Assembly: GCF_021462225.1 (NCBI RefSeq)
Contig: NC_061812.1
Span: forward strand, 37,311,175-37,375,174
Length of the DNA: 64,000 bases
Source of the DNA: Girardinichthys multiradiatus
Taxonomy: Eukaryota > Chordata > Actinopteri > Cyprinodontiformes > Goodeidae
Reading direction: 5' to 3'
Part shown: positions 22,490 through 33,900 of the stretch, one piece after another
Numbering within the stretch: the first letter of the stretch is position 1
Layout: every line of letters starts with the position of its first letter
Notes under the pieces: model-generated
Seen by the model: only the letters and a program-made list of their open reading frames with translations
Told to the model about the DNA's origin: nothing
The model's database searches: none
Translations under genes and position numbers: made by a program

Positions 22490-22711
22490 CACCGTGAGTT
22501 GGCTCGGCCGCAACCGACACATGACCAGTGACGTCCCGTTCCCAGAATGCAATCTGGTAAACAGACATGGAAGCACCAGGTGAAGACCTCCTTAGAAGCT
22601 GAACACTGCATTCGTTTCCCTCCCACCGTCCTGTTTGTCATTCACCCCGTGCATCCAGTTGCTGTTCATCGGCCTTGGGACACATTTAGAGCTCCGGTAC
22701 CCACAGTCTCG
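22490..22711 (+). promoter_or_regulatory. Candidate ATXN7 promoter and noncoding first exon
   Basis: This CpG-richer patch contains TGACGTC (CRE-like) at 22529-22535, directly followed by TTCCCAGAATGC at 22539-22550, which matches the core of the ZNF143/THAP11 element found in housekeeping promoters. A strong splice donor, TCTCG|GTGAGT, sits at 22711/22712. The first coding exon of ATXN7 begins with an acceptor (TTGTAG at 33617-33622) and so requires an upstream exon. Human ATXN7 also has noncoding 5' exons. The link across the 10.9-kb intron is inference; an unrelated first exon is possible. Confidence 0.45.
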
Positions 22712-24099
22712 GTGAGTTCCCGGCGGTTGTCGCTCCGTGACCGCCGCTGGGCTGTCAGGCTTCTGGCAGCTTCCTCGCTATCGTTGGCCATGGCTGTTTT
22801 CAGGCTAACGTAACAATTAGCCACCGCTGCTGTGAAGTACCAGCCACCAGTGTTACTCTGAATCAAGCTTGTTCTTAGGACAAAACCGCGCAAACAAATA
22901 TCTATTTTGCCCAATATAACCCTTCCTGATATTGGTCGTTAGTTATTGTTGGGCTTTAAAATGAATTTATACAGATAGGATAGTTTTTTGCTGTACAAGT
23001 GTAGTAAAAAAGTACAAGAACAACGTTAGCTAAACATGCTGCCTCTTGTTTGTGTCCTCTAGCTGCTGCCCGCTAGCTATTCCAGTTGCACCTGCTTTGA
23101 ACCAATAGAGACATTTCTCCATTAAAGTGTGATGAACGTTTAGTTTATTTTTAAAACACCGTAGATAAAGAGTTTTAAATACCCGTCTAATTTTAACGTA
23201 AGAGCATGAAATCGCTGTGATTACATAGATGGTGTCATTGTAAACTAAAAGCTCGTCTATTTTACACACTACTTTAAATACGTTAACCTGATTTAGATTG
23301 TGACATTTTGATCATATGTTTAAAATGTTAGCAACGAGTTTATGTTGCCATTAGCTACAGTGACTCCTTTAGGGAGAGCTGAACCACCTCTTCATTCTGA
23401 AGAAAACGTTTTCTCCAACACAAACTCTTCTGAAGACACCTCAGACAACATGCCTTGTGGATCGCTGAAACTGAAGATCAAATAATTGATCGCTCCTACT
23501 CTTCATCCTCCACTAGATTACAGTAGACCTTTAAAACAATGACTTGTTTCACTGTTTTATTTAGCTGTTTTGTTAATAGTAACTCGCAGACCTTTTGTTA
23601 TATATGGCTTGTTGTTGCATACTGGACATATGCATTGAAATTATGTTTATGATGTGGCACCTGACATATCCCTATGGATCCTGCATCTGTGTGATGTAGT
23701 ATATTGGTCACTAAAAGCAGCAACTTCTTTAACAACTGTATTCTGGGACAAAGGCCTCTTCAGTGATCACTTTGTCTCTTTAAAAAAGTTTCTTTGTTGT
23801 TTTTTTTTATTCCTTTTTTGTCATGCTGAAATATTTTAAATGATGAAACAAATGTTGATATCACACAGAAATAACCTGAGTAAAGACAAAAGGCAGTTTT
23901 CTAATCATTCTAATCATGATTTTGAGGAGAAAGATAACATTAGCCAAACCTTCCTGGCCCTATGTAAAATAGTAATCACCTTCTTGCTATATTATGAATC
24001 AACCTTTTTTAAGCAGAGTTCAAGAGCTACACACAGGCCTGATTGCTGCTAGAGCTGTTGAATCTACACATTCTTTAAATAGAACCTGTCAGATAACAG
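22712..24099. other. Putative 5' intron of ATXN7, no assigned feature
   Basis: The first hundred bases remain GC-rich (CpG island shore) and then become AT-rich. No repeat or exon is recognised. Similarly featureless stretches of this intron are 24870-26040, 27000-29030, 30260-31140 and 33330-33560. Confidence 0.45.
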
Positions 24100-24865
24100 G
24101 AAGTGGACTAAAAGATCTTAAAAGCAACACATCCTGCCCTGATATAAAGACATTCAAGAACAGGTGAGAAACATTCTGGGCTACAGTGAGAATTATTGTG
24201 TACAAGAGGAGAAAGTATGAAACAGCTGTAAAGCTTTCCAGGGGTTCCAGTCCTACTCAGATTTATTTAAGAGTGCAAACACAAAGACTCGTCACTTCTT
24301 TGCCCAGAAAAACATCTTAAAGATCCACACAACTCCGGGGAAAATATTCTGTTGGAAACTTTTTGGTAGTTGTGCTTCCTGCAAGGTCTGGTGTAAAACT
24401 AGCACGGCATTTCAAAAAATAGAACATCACACTGACAATCAGACATGGTGGTGGTAGTGTGATGGTAATCTCTGGATCACTTACTGTAGTAAAAGGAACG
24501 ATAAGTTCTGTTTTCTACCAAACAATTGTGACAAGGAATGTCCAGTCATCAGTTTGGGACCTTAAGCTCAAGTAGACTTGGGTTACACAACAGAACAATG
24601 ATTTCAAAAACACCAACAACTCTGAATGGCTAAAAAAACAAAAACAAAATGAAGATTTCGTAACGGCATAGTCAAAGTTCAGACTTAAATTCAATTGAGA
24701 CGCCATGGTATGACGTTAAACATGGCGTTCGAACTAGAAAATCTCGCAAAGTGGAAAAATTAAAACCATTCTGCATAGAAGAGTGGTCCAAAATTCCTCC
24801 ACAGGGATGTCGTATCACTGACTTGTCTGCATCTGAAAATCAGGGGAGATCTTTAAGAAATAAGT
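24100..24865 (+). mobile_element. Degenerate Tc1-like transposon relic
   Basis: Segments match the transposase region of a fish Tc1 family in order: GACATGGTGGTGGTAGTGTGATGG near 24443, ACAGAACAATGATTTCAAAAACACC near 24590, TTCTGAATGGCTAAAAA near 24620, TCAATTGAGACGCCATGGTATGACG near 24690, and AAAATTCCTCCACAGGGATG near 24790. Stops and frameshifts are abundant. Confidence 0.7.
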
Positions 24866-26039
24866 AGAATTTAATATTTCTAAAATCTTGATCTGTGTCG
24901 AATGACGTTAATTTAAACTGACAGTTTGATAGTTTGACAATCAAAAGTTGATTCAGAAGGCTTGTATGAGAAGATGTTTCACTGTTTAAAGTTAGAAAAC
25001 AGTCCTAATACTAGCTCTTTTTTAGTAGTAGTGGTGGTAGGAATAGGAGGAGAGGTATTAGTGTGCTTGGGAAGACACAGAACCCCAAACCACCCTCAAA
25101 CATTTCATCGAAAACACTATTTGTATGTAAAATGCAATGTATGCATAAAAAATTAGAAGAAATGCTTTAAAAAGGATGTGAATAACTGAACAGTAAACTC
25201 ATCGCAGATACAGAAATGTGTTTTATACTTTATTTATTTAATTAAAGATCACAATCCACATTTAGCAACATGGGTGCTCTTGTCCATCAGGTAAATTTAC
25301 TTGTTTTAACCATAGAGGCTAATATTTATGTTTAGTTTTTAGCACGGTGGTTAGGATAAAACAACAGTAAAACATTACGTACAAAGATTTCTTAAAATTC
25401 AAAATTTAAGAAATTGGGGATCATCTCACTTTAAGGCCAAATGGCAAATATCCAATCACTAAATCCTTTTACAAATGATTAAAATGATTCTTCAGCAGGT
25501 CATCGAGTTTTGAAGTAGCCTGTTGATGACCCACTCATTTTAATCAGAGTTGTTCCAGCAAGGACTCTAACTCACATGGGACAGTTGCAGATGGACAACG
25601 AGTTTAGAGGCATTTCAAACGTACCGTTGCTTGTTTGTTTTATGAAATGGATAAATGACAATACAAATGGGCTAACAGAGCCAAGCTTGACTTGATAATA
25701 GTCTTTGTTGGTTGTGTTTTGGTTTGTTTGTCTCCAGGTATCCTCTCCAGTGTGTGTACCAGCCTGCAACACCCAAACTGATGAGGATTGGCTAATCAAA
25801 TTAAAAATAACCTTCTTGTTTCTTGTTGTATCAAGGTAAGATCTCACAGCTTCCTGCAAAAAACATAATTACTAACAAAAAAGCATAATTTGTATATAAT
25901 TTGTATTTTCTTTGTTTATTTGGTATTCTTAGTAGTGTTTCCAGACTATTAACTTGATGCCAACGAGGCATTTTATTACAGCAACAGTCACAGTGCCTGG
26001 CATTAGTCTTCTTTTCTCTGAAGTTTCTCATTTTATGAC

Positions 26040-26960
26040 GTTACAGCCGTAAATGCCGTTTGCATTTCTATTTGCCCCCCCCCCCCCCTCCGAGTCAATA
26101 CTTTGCAGAACCATCTTTTAAAGCAACTAGGGCTGCGAGTGTTGTGGGGTAAATAACACCACTAGCATCAACCTAATGTCATCAAGCGATTTATAATTGC
26201 ATCGTGGCCTCCTGAATAATAATAATAATTATATCCCATACCTAACGTCTTTGTGTGATAGCAGTTTTGACATACTTTTTTACCTTTTTGGATGATGGAG
26301 CGAAAAGCGCTCCATGAAATTTGCGATATTGTTTTATAACACGTAAGTTAAACTTCTTCACATCTTTCTCCCTAACCTGTCTGCTGTGTTCCATGGTCTT
26401 CAAGATCCTGCATGTTCGCTAATGTTCTCTAACAAACCCCTGAAGCCTTCACAGAACAGCTGGATTTAAACTGAGATTAAACTGCACACAGGTGGATGAC
26501 TCTAGTTCACCAATTAGGTGACTTCGGAAGGCATTTGGTTGCCCTTGGTTTCATGTCGGGGAATCAAGTTAAAGACTGGATTGAAATGCACGCCACACCT
26601 TTCAGATTTGTCTTTGTAATGTTTTGTTTTCTTTCCATAATCCGTGTTCCTCCATCAATAATGCATTCACAGATGTGCAAGCTGCTGTTAAATGTGCATG
26701 AATGGGTTCCCGTACCTTCATGGATCCTGACATTAAATTGTTTTTTGATTTCGAAGTAAGTTGGTGACTGTTACCCTTTAGCCTGGAATATGTGTAGTCC
26801 ATGATTTCCAGAAACACTTTCTCGTTTTCAGTTGACCACCGGACAGTTTTCTACTTTTATTTGACTTGACGCACTTTTTCTGAAGTTAAGAATAATTTGA
26901 TGTCCTGAAAGATTTAAGGGTGGCAAAAAAGCCAAAACAGAAGAAAGCTTTGAGGGGGCA
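26040..26960 (-). mobile_element. Tc1-like relic, reverse orientation, with a C14 run
   Basis: On the minus strand I recognise the family leader blocks: the reverse complement of AACAAACCCCTGAAGCC near 26430, the GTGACTTCGGAAGGCATTTGG region near 26518, and a terminus reading GGGGGCAAATACTTTTTCAC at 26953-26972. The left part (GAGTCAATACTTTGCAGAACC near 26092) is the opposite end. A pure C14 run at 26075-26088 lies in it. The transposase core is gone. Confidence 0.6.
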
Positions 26961-29039
26961 AATACTTTTTCACTGCACTCCATTTAGTGTGTGAGGAAAT
27001 TATAAGCTGGGGCAGGGACAGGAGGGTAAGTGTTCCGGCCTTCTTTTTAATGAGCTAGATAAGTGTTTTTATTGTTTGTCTTTTTCGATATAACTGAGGT
27101 ATAATTTGTTGATTGGACCAACTTTGTGTGTTAGTATTAAAAATATCACCCCTCCCTTCTTTTTTGTCAGAGCCACAGTGCTGATAACAAAGTTGACACA
27201 AAGAGAAGCCTGTAAAATAAAGAGATAAACTTCAGCTTTATTCGCTTGAAGAAATGGTTGTGGGAATAATTTCTAGCTAGTTTATGTTTTTATTCAGCCC
27301 CTAAGTACTTTTAAACAATCAGACATTAATGTTTTATTGCTCTGATGTCACAATCACTCCCTCCTCTCCTCATTCATCCTGCAACCGTTAGCGTACGCTG
27401 TGCCTTAGTATTCCTGGGGTACAACCTACAGTTAAATGATTTTATGAGCTCAGAAGGGGGAAGAAGATGTGGGGGATGACTAAGACAGAGAAATGTAGAT
27501 AAAATGCTGGGAAAGCCTGGCTGATGAGTACCGACTGCAAGCCCCACCAAGTTATGAGTAATCTCTGAAGTAATCTCTATCATTTCAGTCCCCTGGGTCA
27601 CATACGCAACCACTCCCCCAAACTTTGATCAGAACCTAGCCCATACAGTTGAAATGGAGTTGGATTAAATCAGTTTACTAAAATAAAAAACATGAAAAGA
27701 ATAATTGCTATTCCACTCAGGGTCACAGTTGATTTGTGAAACATATTTGTGCTGCTGTGATGAAAGACCAAGATTTTGTTTGGTCTTAATCAACAAGATG
27801 ATGTTAACAAGAACCGCTGCATTACTGGGTCATATGTGGGCTGGTTCGGGTTAGTTGACCCTTTTGCCAATTCCTATCTCCAAATCCTATCTACACTTTG
27901 CCATTTCATCACTTCCATTTTTACCTGTAAACAAAACAATTTTGGCTTCATGGTTTAAACCATGCTTTGTCCACTTATTTTAGATGTTAAGTGATTTCAT
28001 GCGTAAGGGAGATAAAAGATCTCAAATGGTCAAATCTATCATTAAATTCCATTTAATTCTATTTTATAATCTGGAAACAGTGTACAAACCACTATATTCC
28101 CATTTACTTTTGTTCAAATCTGTATTTGGACAAGTCCACTCATATAAAATATGACTGATAATAAACCCAGATCAAAACAAAGTGACTCTTAAGTGACCGT
28201 CTGCTGATATCATATAAATAGATACAAAACATACAACCACATTTCCTTACAGTGGACTATCATTAGATTAAAGAAAATGACTTGAAATAGTTGGATATCA
28301 AAGTGAGTATAAAAAGGTCTTTCAGGCAGGTACAGAATGAAGCATGGTCGATACAAAATGGCCTATTATAGACAGCAGGACAACAACCAAAACTACAAAG
28401 GTACAAAATGGCAAAGGCAAACACGGCCAGCACCCTGTGAGGATGTAGGTTTACACCAATGCTGGACTGCAATTCTGTTCCAGGTAGGGTTGTTCCTTCA
28501 GTGGATGTGCCCGTAGATTTTAATTGTAGGTCTCATTCTTAATTAAATGTAACTGCATCAAGTAATGCACAAGTGGCACTATGTTGTATACAACTGCAAA
28601 AGCCTCAGAACTAAATTACTGGTTGTCCATCTGCATGTCTCTTTTTTTTATTTTTCTGGGCAAATAAACTTAGAGTACATTTTGTGATCCAAAACATTTT
28701 TGTTTAGAATTTCTGAAAAATTACAGAGCTGTCTCCTTCAAAACATTGAAACATGGTCCCATATTATGATTGTTTTTTCTATTTCCTGAGTAACTGGGAA
28801 TTTAATATTCAAATATTAAAGTAAACTGCCCTCTACAAACTTCATTACCTAAACTAATAATACTATTTACCAACTGGGTTTAATCCTTAGTGTCAATGTT
28901 ATGTTTTGGAGCTTGAGTTATGGTCCAACGTGAAGCATTTTCTTGTCAGATTTAAATTCTTTTAAGAAATTGGTTCGATTTTAACCATTAGTTCCTATAG
29001 TAGCCCGTCTTAAATATAGCTTAGGTTTAAAATACAGAG

Positions 29040-29420
29040 CCATGAAAAGTATTTGGACCCTTACACAATTCTTCTGTTTTTGCCTTGTGTCCCTTAAATG
29101 TTGCAGATGATCAATATTGGCCCACTATTGGAAGAATTGTTTCGGTTGAGACACATTGGGAGGTTTTCTAGCATACATCTCCTGTTCGAGTTATGCTGCA
29201 GCATTTAAACCATATTTAAGTCCAAACTTTGATCAAGCCACTCCAAAACCTTATTTTGTCATTTATTTATTAAAGAGTATTTTTTGCAATTCAGAGGTTG
29301 ACTTGCTGGTGTGCTTTGGATCATTGTGTGTCTGCATAACACCAGTTTGCTTGAGTTTAAAGTCACAAACCTTTGACTGGACATTCTCCTTCAGGATGTT
29401 CTGGTAGAGAGCAGAATTCA
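29040..29420 (-). mobile_element. Tc1-like relic
   Basis: The left terminus reads CATGAAAAGTATTTGGACCC near 29041. A distal block around 29300-29420 includes TTGACTTGCTGGTGTGCTTTGG, GACTGGACATTCTCCTTCAGG and TGGTAGAGAGCAGAATTCA, which is transposase DNA of a fish Tc1 family read in reverse. Confidence 0.6.
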
Positions 29421-29689
29421 GCCATTTGATCGGCTACATCAGCAAACACCTTTTCATTCCTTGTTGCCCCATCCAGCTGTCGTTAAATATTGCAGTCTCC
29501 TATGATATGAGAAAAGCTTGCACCTCGTCATTGCTCCAAGGGGTGACTTTTTCGTATATTTGTCCGCACTCCTTCATATGTTTCTCTCGCTTGCTTGAAT
29601 GCACGTTTGAAAATTGCGGTTGTTTAGTTACGCTGGTTGACTCTTACGGCTGGCCGTGCTCACGGCCTGTCAGTGAACAGCCGTTTGTT

Positions 29690-29815
29690 CACGTCGTGTA
29701 CAGTACGACTTGGCCTCGCTTAGCCCTGCTAAGAAGGAGAAATGCTAGCGAAACGAGCTTAGTGGAGCTGAGTCGGGCCAAATCGAGCCAGTGGGAAAAG
29801 GGCAATAGATATACA
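29690..29815. repeat. MITE-like fragment
   Basis: GTACGACTTGGCCTCGC near 29702 and GAGTCGGGCCAAATCGAGCC near 29769, followed by GTGGGAAAAGGGC, resemble the two ends of a fish hAT-type MITE with CGAGCC-rich termini. The boundaries are unclear. Confidence 0.35.
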
Positions 29816-30111
29816 TATCAATTATGTTTTCACACAGGGCGGGGTTGGTTTGGATAGCTTTTTGCCCATAATAAATGAAATCTTCATTTGAAATCTGTGT
29901 TACTATGCATGTGGTTTCTAACCAGTTCAGGAGCCAGGAGAGTTCAGATGATTTTCAGCAGTTGAGGACAAGGAATCAATATTTGACTGAAGTGTTTGCT
30001 TGTAAAAGCCTAAATTGGACCAAAGGAAATAACGTTTACTAATTATGTGATAGAAACTGACAATATATTTAGTTTTAAGTGATTAATTCGGATTTAGTTT
30101 CCTTTTATAAC

Positions 30112-30255
30112 TTACAGAGGCTATGAGTCCTCAATGCCACCGTCTGTGGTTCGATTCCCCATCCTGGGACATCTGCTGTATGTCTTCTCTCCTACTCTCT
30201 ATGCCCATTTCCTGTCTGTACATTGCTAAAAAATAAACGAATTAAAAATACAGGG
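30112..30255 (+). mobile_element. tRNA-derived SINE-like fragment
   Basis: GGTTCGATTCC at 30149-30159 matches the RNA polymerase III B box. It is followed by a CTGCTGTATGTCTTCTCTCC tract, a TTTCCTGTCTGTA block and an A-rich tail with AAATAAA, a typical fish tRNA-SINE order. No A box is evident upstream, so the head is decayed. Confidence 0.55.
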
Positions 30256-31144
30256 GCAGGTGTACAAAATGAAGTATATATTCCAATATGCCTTTTAATT
30301 TGGGATTTTATTTAACGTGGGTTCCTGTACATTCAGAAATAACCTCGTTGTATTGTCAATCTGACAGCTTGGAAAATGATACAAATAAAATAGAAGAGAC
30401 TCATTTAAATTCTTTACTTAAATTATTCACTATTAATAAGTCTTGTTTTCTCTTGGTGTTGGATCAGGAGTAGTCATTTAGAAAGTGAAAGTAAACAGAT
30501 TTTTTTTTTTTCCCAAAGACATGATGAAAGAAAAAATATTGGGGTTGTAAGAAGTAATATAACGTAATATAACGCTAAAGATTTTTATTTTTACAGTCTT
30601 CCTTAAACAATGCTGACCGCTGAATTGTCAGAGAGAATCCTCACCTTTGGGCAAAACATCAGTGCCCCACTTGCTGCCCTGCACACAGTGGCCCACTTCC
30701 TTGTTCTTTGCAGGAAGAAGCTTTTTCAAATCTGTGGACATAGATTGCAAAACACAAGGCATGCATATCCAGTTTGTGCACTTAGATGGTATATGCTCTG
30801 AGATTCTGAATGCGAGACTGCATTTAAAAAATGGAGAGCTTAGATTTATACCCAGTTGTTTTTCTTTTCCTTTTTTTAATCTCTTCTTTTGTGTGTAGTT
30901 CTTATTTTTACCTTGAAAAGATGTCACTTTCCATTGTACTCAGTCATTCATAAGGGATCATAGTACGTTTTTCATTTTATCTACAAAGTTTTTGTGTCCT
31001 GTCTGTTCCATTACCATTTCTTTCTACAGTTTGTACAAAACTCTTCTTAGCCCTAGATTCTTATTTCTTCTTTTCAGATTAAACCACAAAATTCTTTGCT
31101 TTAAGTTACAGTTATATTTTTAAGTTATATTAAGTCATATTACA

Positions 31145-32335
31145 CTATGTGTAATAGTTCCACACGTAGTGGGAAATTATTGCAAAGTTGAATAAAAACG
31201 ACACATGATTTGATAAAATAATTAAAAAAAAACTTTTTATTGAGCCTCCTTTACTCTGATACCCCAAAATTAAATCCAGTGTCACCAATTGCATTCAGAA
31301 CTCACTGAACTAGTAAATAGTCTGGCTGTGTGAAATTTAACCTCATTATAAAAAAAGCTGTTTTTTAAAGGGGACATATCATGCTTTTAAATCCTTTCAT
31401 TTCGCACTTAAATCATTCAGTTTTGGTCTATATAACGTGGAACTGCAGTGCTTTGGTCTGTTGTTTTACCCCTTCTGAAGTGCGTCTGAGAGCAACTTAT
31501 TTGGTGCGGTCTCTTTAAATGCTACTGAGGCACTTCACACCCCGCCCTCTCCAGGTCGAAGATCGCTCAACTTTAACCCGTTTGGCCATTTTTGTAGTTT
31601 GATTACAGATACAATTATGTAGTGGCACAAAAACGAGACAAAAAAGGCAAAAACAATGCAAAGCTGTTTCTGTAATACTATTAAAAACACGCAGTATGGT
31701 TATGTCCTCAAGGAGCTAAATGCAGCACACAACACTTACATGAGAAGAAGGCATGATGGTACTGCTATCGACACAATGGCAAGATCATTTCAACAAACAA
31801 TAAATTCCTGTCTAAAATAAAATTTATTGTCATTTTAGCGTTATTTGCAGCTTATCGCTCGTTCTGCTTCACGCAGACAAAAAGAAATTTCCCACTGATG
31901 TGGGAACATTTCCATGAAAAATAAAATGCAACCAGGCACTTCGAAGAGGTTCTTATGCTGGGGGACTGTGTAATGAACTGTATGGGTTAATACACCCAAC
32001 AACTGAACATTTAGACTTGCAGCTTCAGCATACTTGAGTTTGGACTACAAATCGCAGCGAGAAATAAAAATGGCAGATACGTGAACTTGGTTAGCCAGAA
32101 GTCCATGACCCTGTTCGGCTTTTCTGCAGCAAATACTGTGACGTAACATGTTGGAAAACGTAACAGGTAATAGAGAAAACTGAACGGATTGAAAAACATG
32201 ACCCAAACAGAATATAAAGATATCAACCCAGCACCTGTAGAGACCAAATCCAACTGTTCTGCACTCCTGCACTCCATCATGTGCATGCCACACTTTTCAA
32301 ATTTTCATTTATTTAAATAAAATAAAGTTGCTGTA
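31145..32335 (+). mobile_element. Tc1-like relic interrupted by a MITE-like element
   Basis: 31145-31364 has the leading end of a Tc1 family (CTTTACTCTGATACCCC, AAATCCAGTGTCACCAATTG, AGTAAATAGTCTGGCTGTGTG). 32274-32335 resumes with its distal end (GTGCATGCCACACTTTTCAAAT, then TTTCATTTATTT). The sequence between belongs to a different repeat (see 31366-32272), so one element is inserted in, or replaces the middle of, the other. Confidence 0.65.
31366..32272 (-). mobile_element. MITE-like element, copy 1 (truncated)
   Basis: The left end AAGGGGACATATCATGCTTT at 31368 onward matches, in reverse complement, the right end of copy 2 at 43831-44446. Homology continues through ATCATTCAGTT, the TCTGAGAGCAACT block, GTGGGAACATTTC, and a 120-bp region reading TGTTACGTCACAGTATTTGC on the minus strand. 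The far end seen in copy 2 is missing here. Copy 1 carries about 300 bp that copy 2 lacks. Confidence 0.7.
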
Positions 32336-32474
32336 TTTTTTTTGTTTTTTTTTTAGGTATAGGCAAAAAAAATGTAATGTAAGAGCAAATTTTTTTATTT
32401 CACATCACATGGATAACTTGTGCAATATTTCATGAATGACAAGCATTGAGCTATCATCAGTGTTTATTCAGAGG

Positions 32475-33325
32475 CATTGCTTGTATATACACTTAATGAC
32501 CACTAGGTACACCCGCTTAATTTTTTGTTGCCACACATTATCAAATCTGCCAATCACATGGCAGCCACTCTGTGCATTTAGTCATGTAGATGTGGGGAAG
32601 ATAACTTGCTAAAGTTCAAATGGTGCATCAGAGTGGGGAAGAAACAGGAAGGTATTTTGTGTCATGGTTGCTGGTGCCTCATGGGCTGGTATTTCAGAAG
32701 TATTTCAGAAACAGCCAATCTGCAGGGACTTTCACTCACAACCATATCTCGGGTTTACAGAGAATAGTTCAAAAATATCCAGTAAGAGGCATCAGTGTGA
32801 ACCAAATTGCCTTTGTCTGAGGAGAAAGGACAGAGAGATTTGAGGTAGAAAGGCAACAGTAGCACAAATAACCAACCTTACAGCCAAGTTTGTTGAATAC
32901 AATCTCAACACATAACATGTCAAACCATGAAACAGGTGGGCTACAGCAGCAGAAAACCACACAGAATGCAGCTCCTATCAGCTAAGAGCAGGAAGCTGGG
33001 GCTACAGCTCACACAGACTCCACAAAATTGGACAATAACAGACTGGAAAAATGTTGCCTGCTCCAATGAGTCTTGATCTCAGCTGACATTCAGGTGGTAG
33101 GGTCTATCCTGTTGTGCACCATCGGTTAAGGCTGCTGGTGGTAGTGTAATGGTGTGGGCAGTATTTTCTTGGAACACTTTGGGCCCATTAGTACCGACTG
33201 AGCAGATTACCATGTCCATCCATTTATGACCACAGAAATGTTTCTGACACCTTGTTTTGGGTCAGTTCTGAAGGCAGAAGGGGGTCCAACAAAGCGGCCC
33301 TCAAGGGTATATTGGTAGAATAATT
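32475..33325 (+). mobile_element. Degenerate Tc1-like transposon
   Basis: The sequence follows a known fish Tc1 family almost end to end: CCAATCACATGGCAGCCACTC near 32551, AAACAGCCAATCTGCAGGGAC near 32710, GGGTTTACAGAGAATAG near 32751, GAAAGGCAACAGTAGCACAAA near 32849, GGTGGGCTACAGCAGCAGAAA near 32935, and GTGTAATGGTGTGGGC near 33144. It ends near AGTTCTGAAGGCAGAAGGGGG at 33264. Large deletions and stops rule out function. Confidence 0.75.
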
Positions 33326-33559
33326 TTCATTATGCATAATGCCATAGCAACGTTGCTGTCACTATGGGTTCTGCGTAGTGGAAGAAACGAAGCTTATGAA
33401 CTCACGAGTGAAATGACAAATGTCAGCGTTAACTAGATGGTAACTTACAGCTGAACCGCCACTAGACTTAGGACTGTTGAGTACATATGAGCTTTTATTT
33501 TATTTTAATTTTATGTTAGAGTCTAATAACACAAGTATTGGCTGTTTAAAATAATCAGT

Positions 33560-33900
33560 GGGTGAAGAGTCGTCCTATCCCGAGCGCGCCCATAGCTGAC
33601 TCTCTCTGTTGTTACATTGTAGCGGAAAGAATGTCGGAAAGGGCCGAGGATGACGTCAGGGGGGAGCAGCGCCGAGCGGCCAGGCAGCAGCTGAAGCAGC
33701 AGCAGATCCAGCGGGGAGAAGGCTCCACAGCAATGGCGACTGTTGCGGAGCGGAGATCGCTGCCTAGTCCTGAAATAATGCTGGGACAGCCTTGGAGCAG
33801 CTGGATCGACGCCGCCAAACTGCACGGACACGACGGTGAGTTCCTCGGCGTCCCGAATGTGTGAGAGGAAGCGAGGGGAAGCGCGACAGTTGCCAGTCCC
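33560..33900 (+). promoter_or_regulatory. CpG-rich island over the first ATXN7 coding exon
   Basis: The GC and CpG content here is clearly above the surrounding AT-rich introns. A perfect palindromic cAMP response element, TGACGTCA, lies at 33651-33658 inside codons 7-9. The acceptor before 33623 shows the exon is spliced in, but an internal promoter is possible because ATXN7 is known to have alternative and antisense promoters near its start codon in mammals. Confidence 0.5.

Larger units (their letters stand above)
20115..22490. other. THOC7-ATXN7 intergenic region, proximal part
   Basis: The THOC7 5' UTR and promoter should lie at about 20115-20230, where the sequence is GC-richer than its surroundings. 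20764-20870 holds the TTTATTTATATAGCGCGTTTC end of a dispersed fish repeat. 21148-21330 is a simple-repeat block (listed separately). Elsewhere I see only AT-rich sequence and chance open frames. Confidence 0.5.

Noticed and set aside
29426..29857. 143-codon plus-strand frame
   Set aside because: Spans two repeat fragments with no recognisable domain; likely chance.
30149..30159. Possible tRNA gene from a B-box match
   Set aside because: No A box or cloverleaf, and followed by a SINE-type body and A-rich tail, so treated as a SINE relic.
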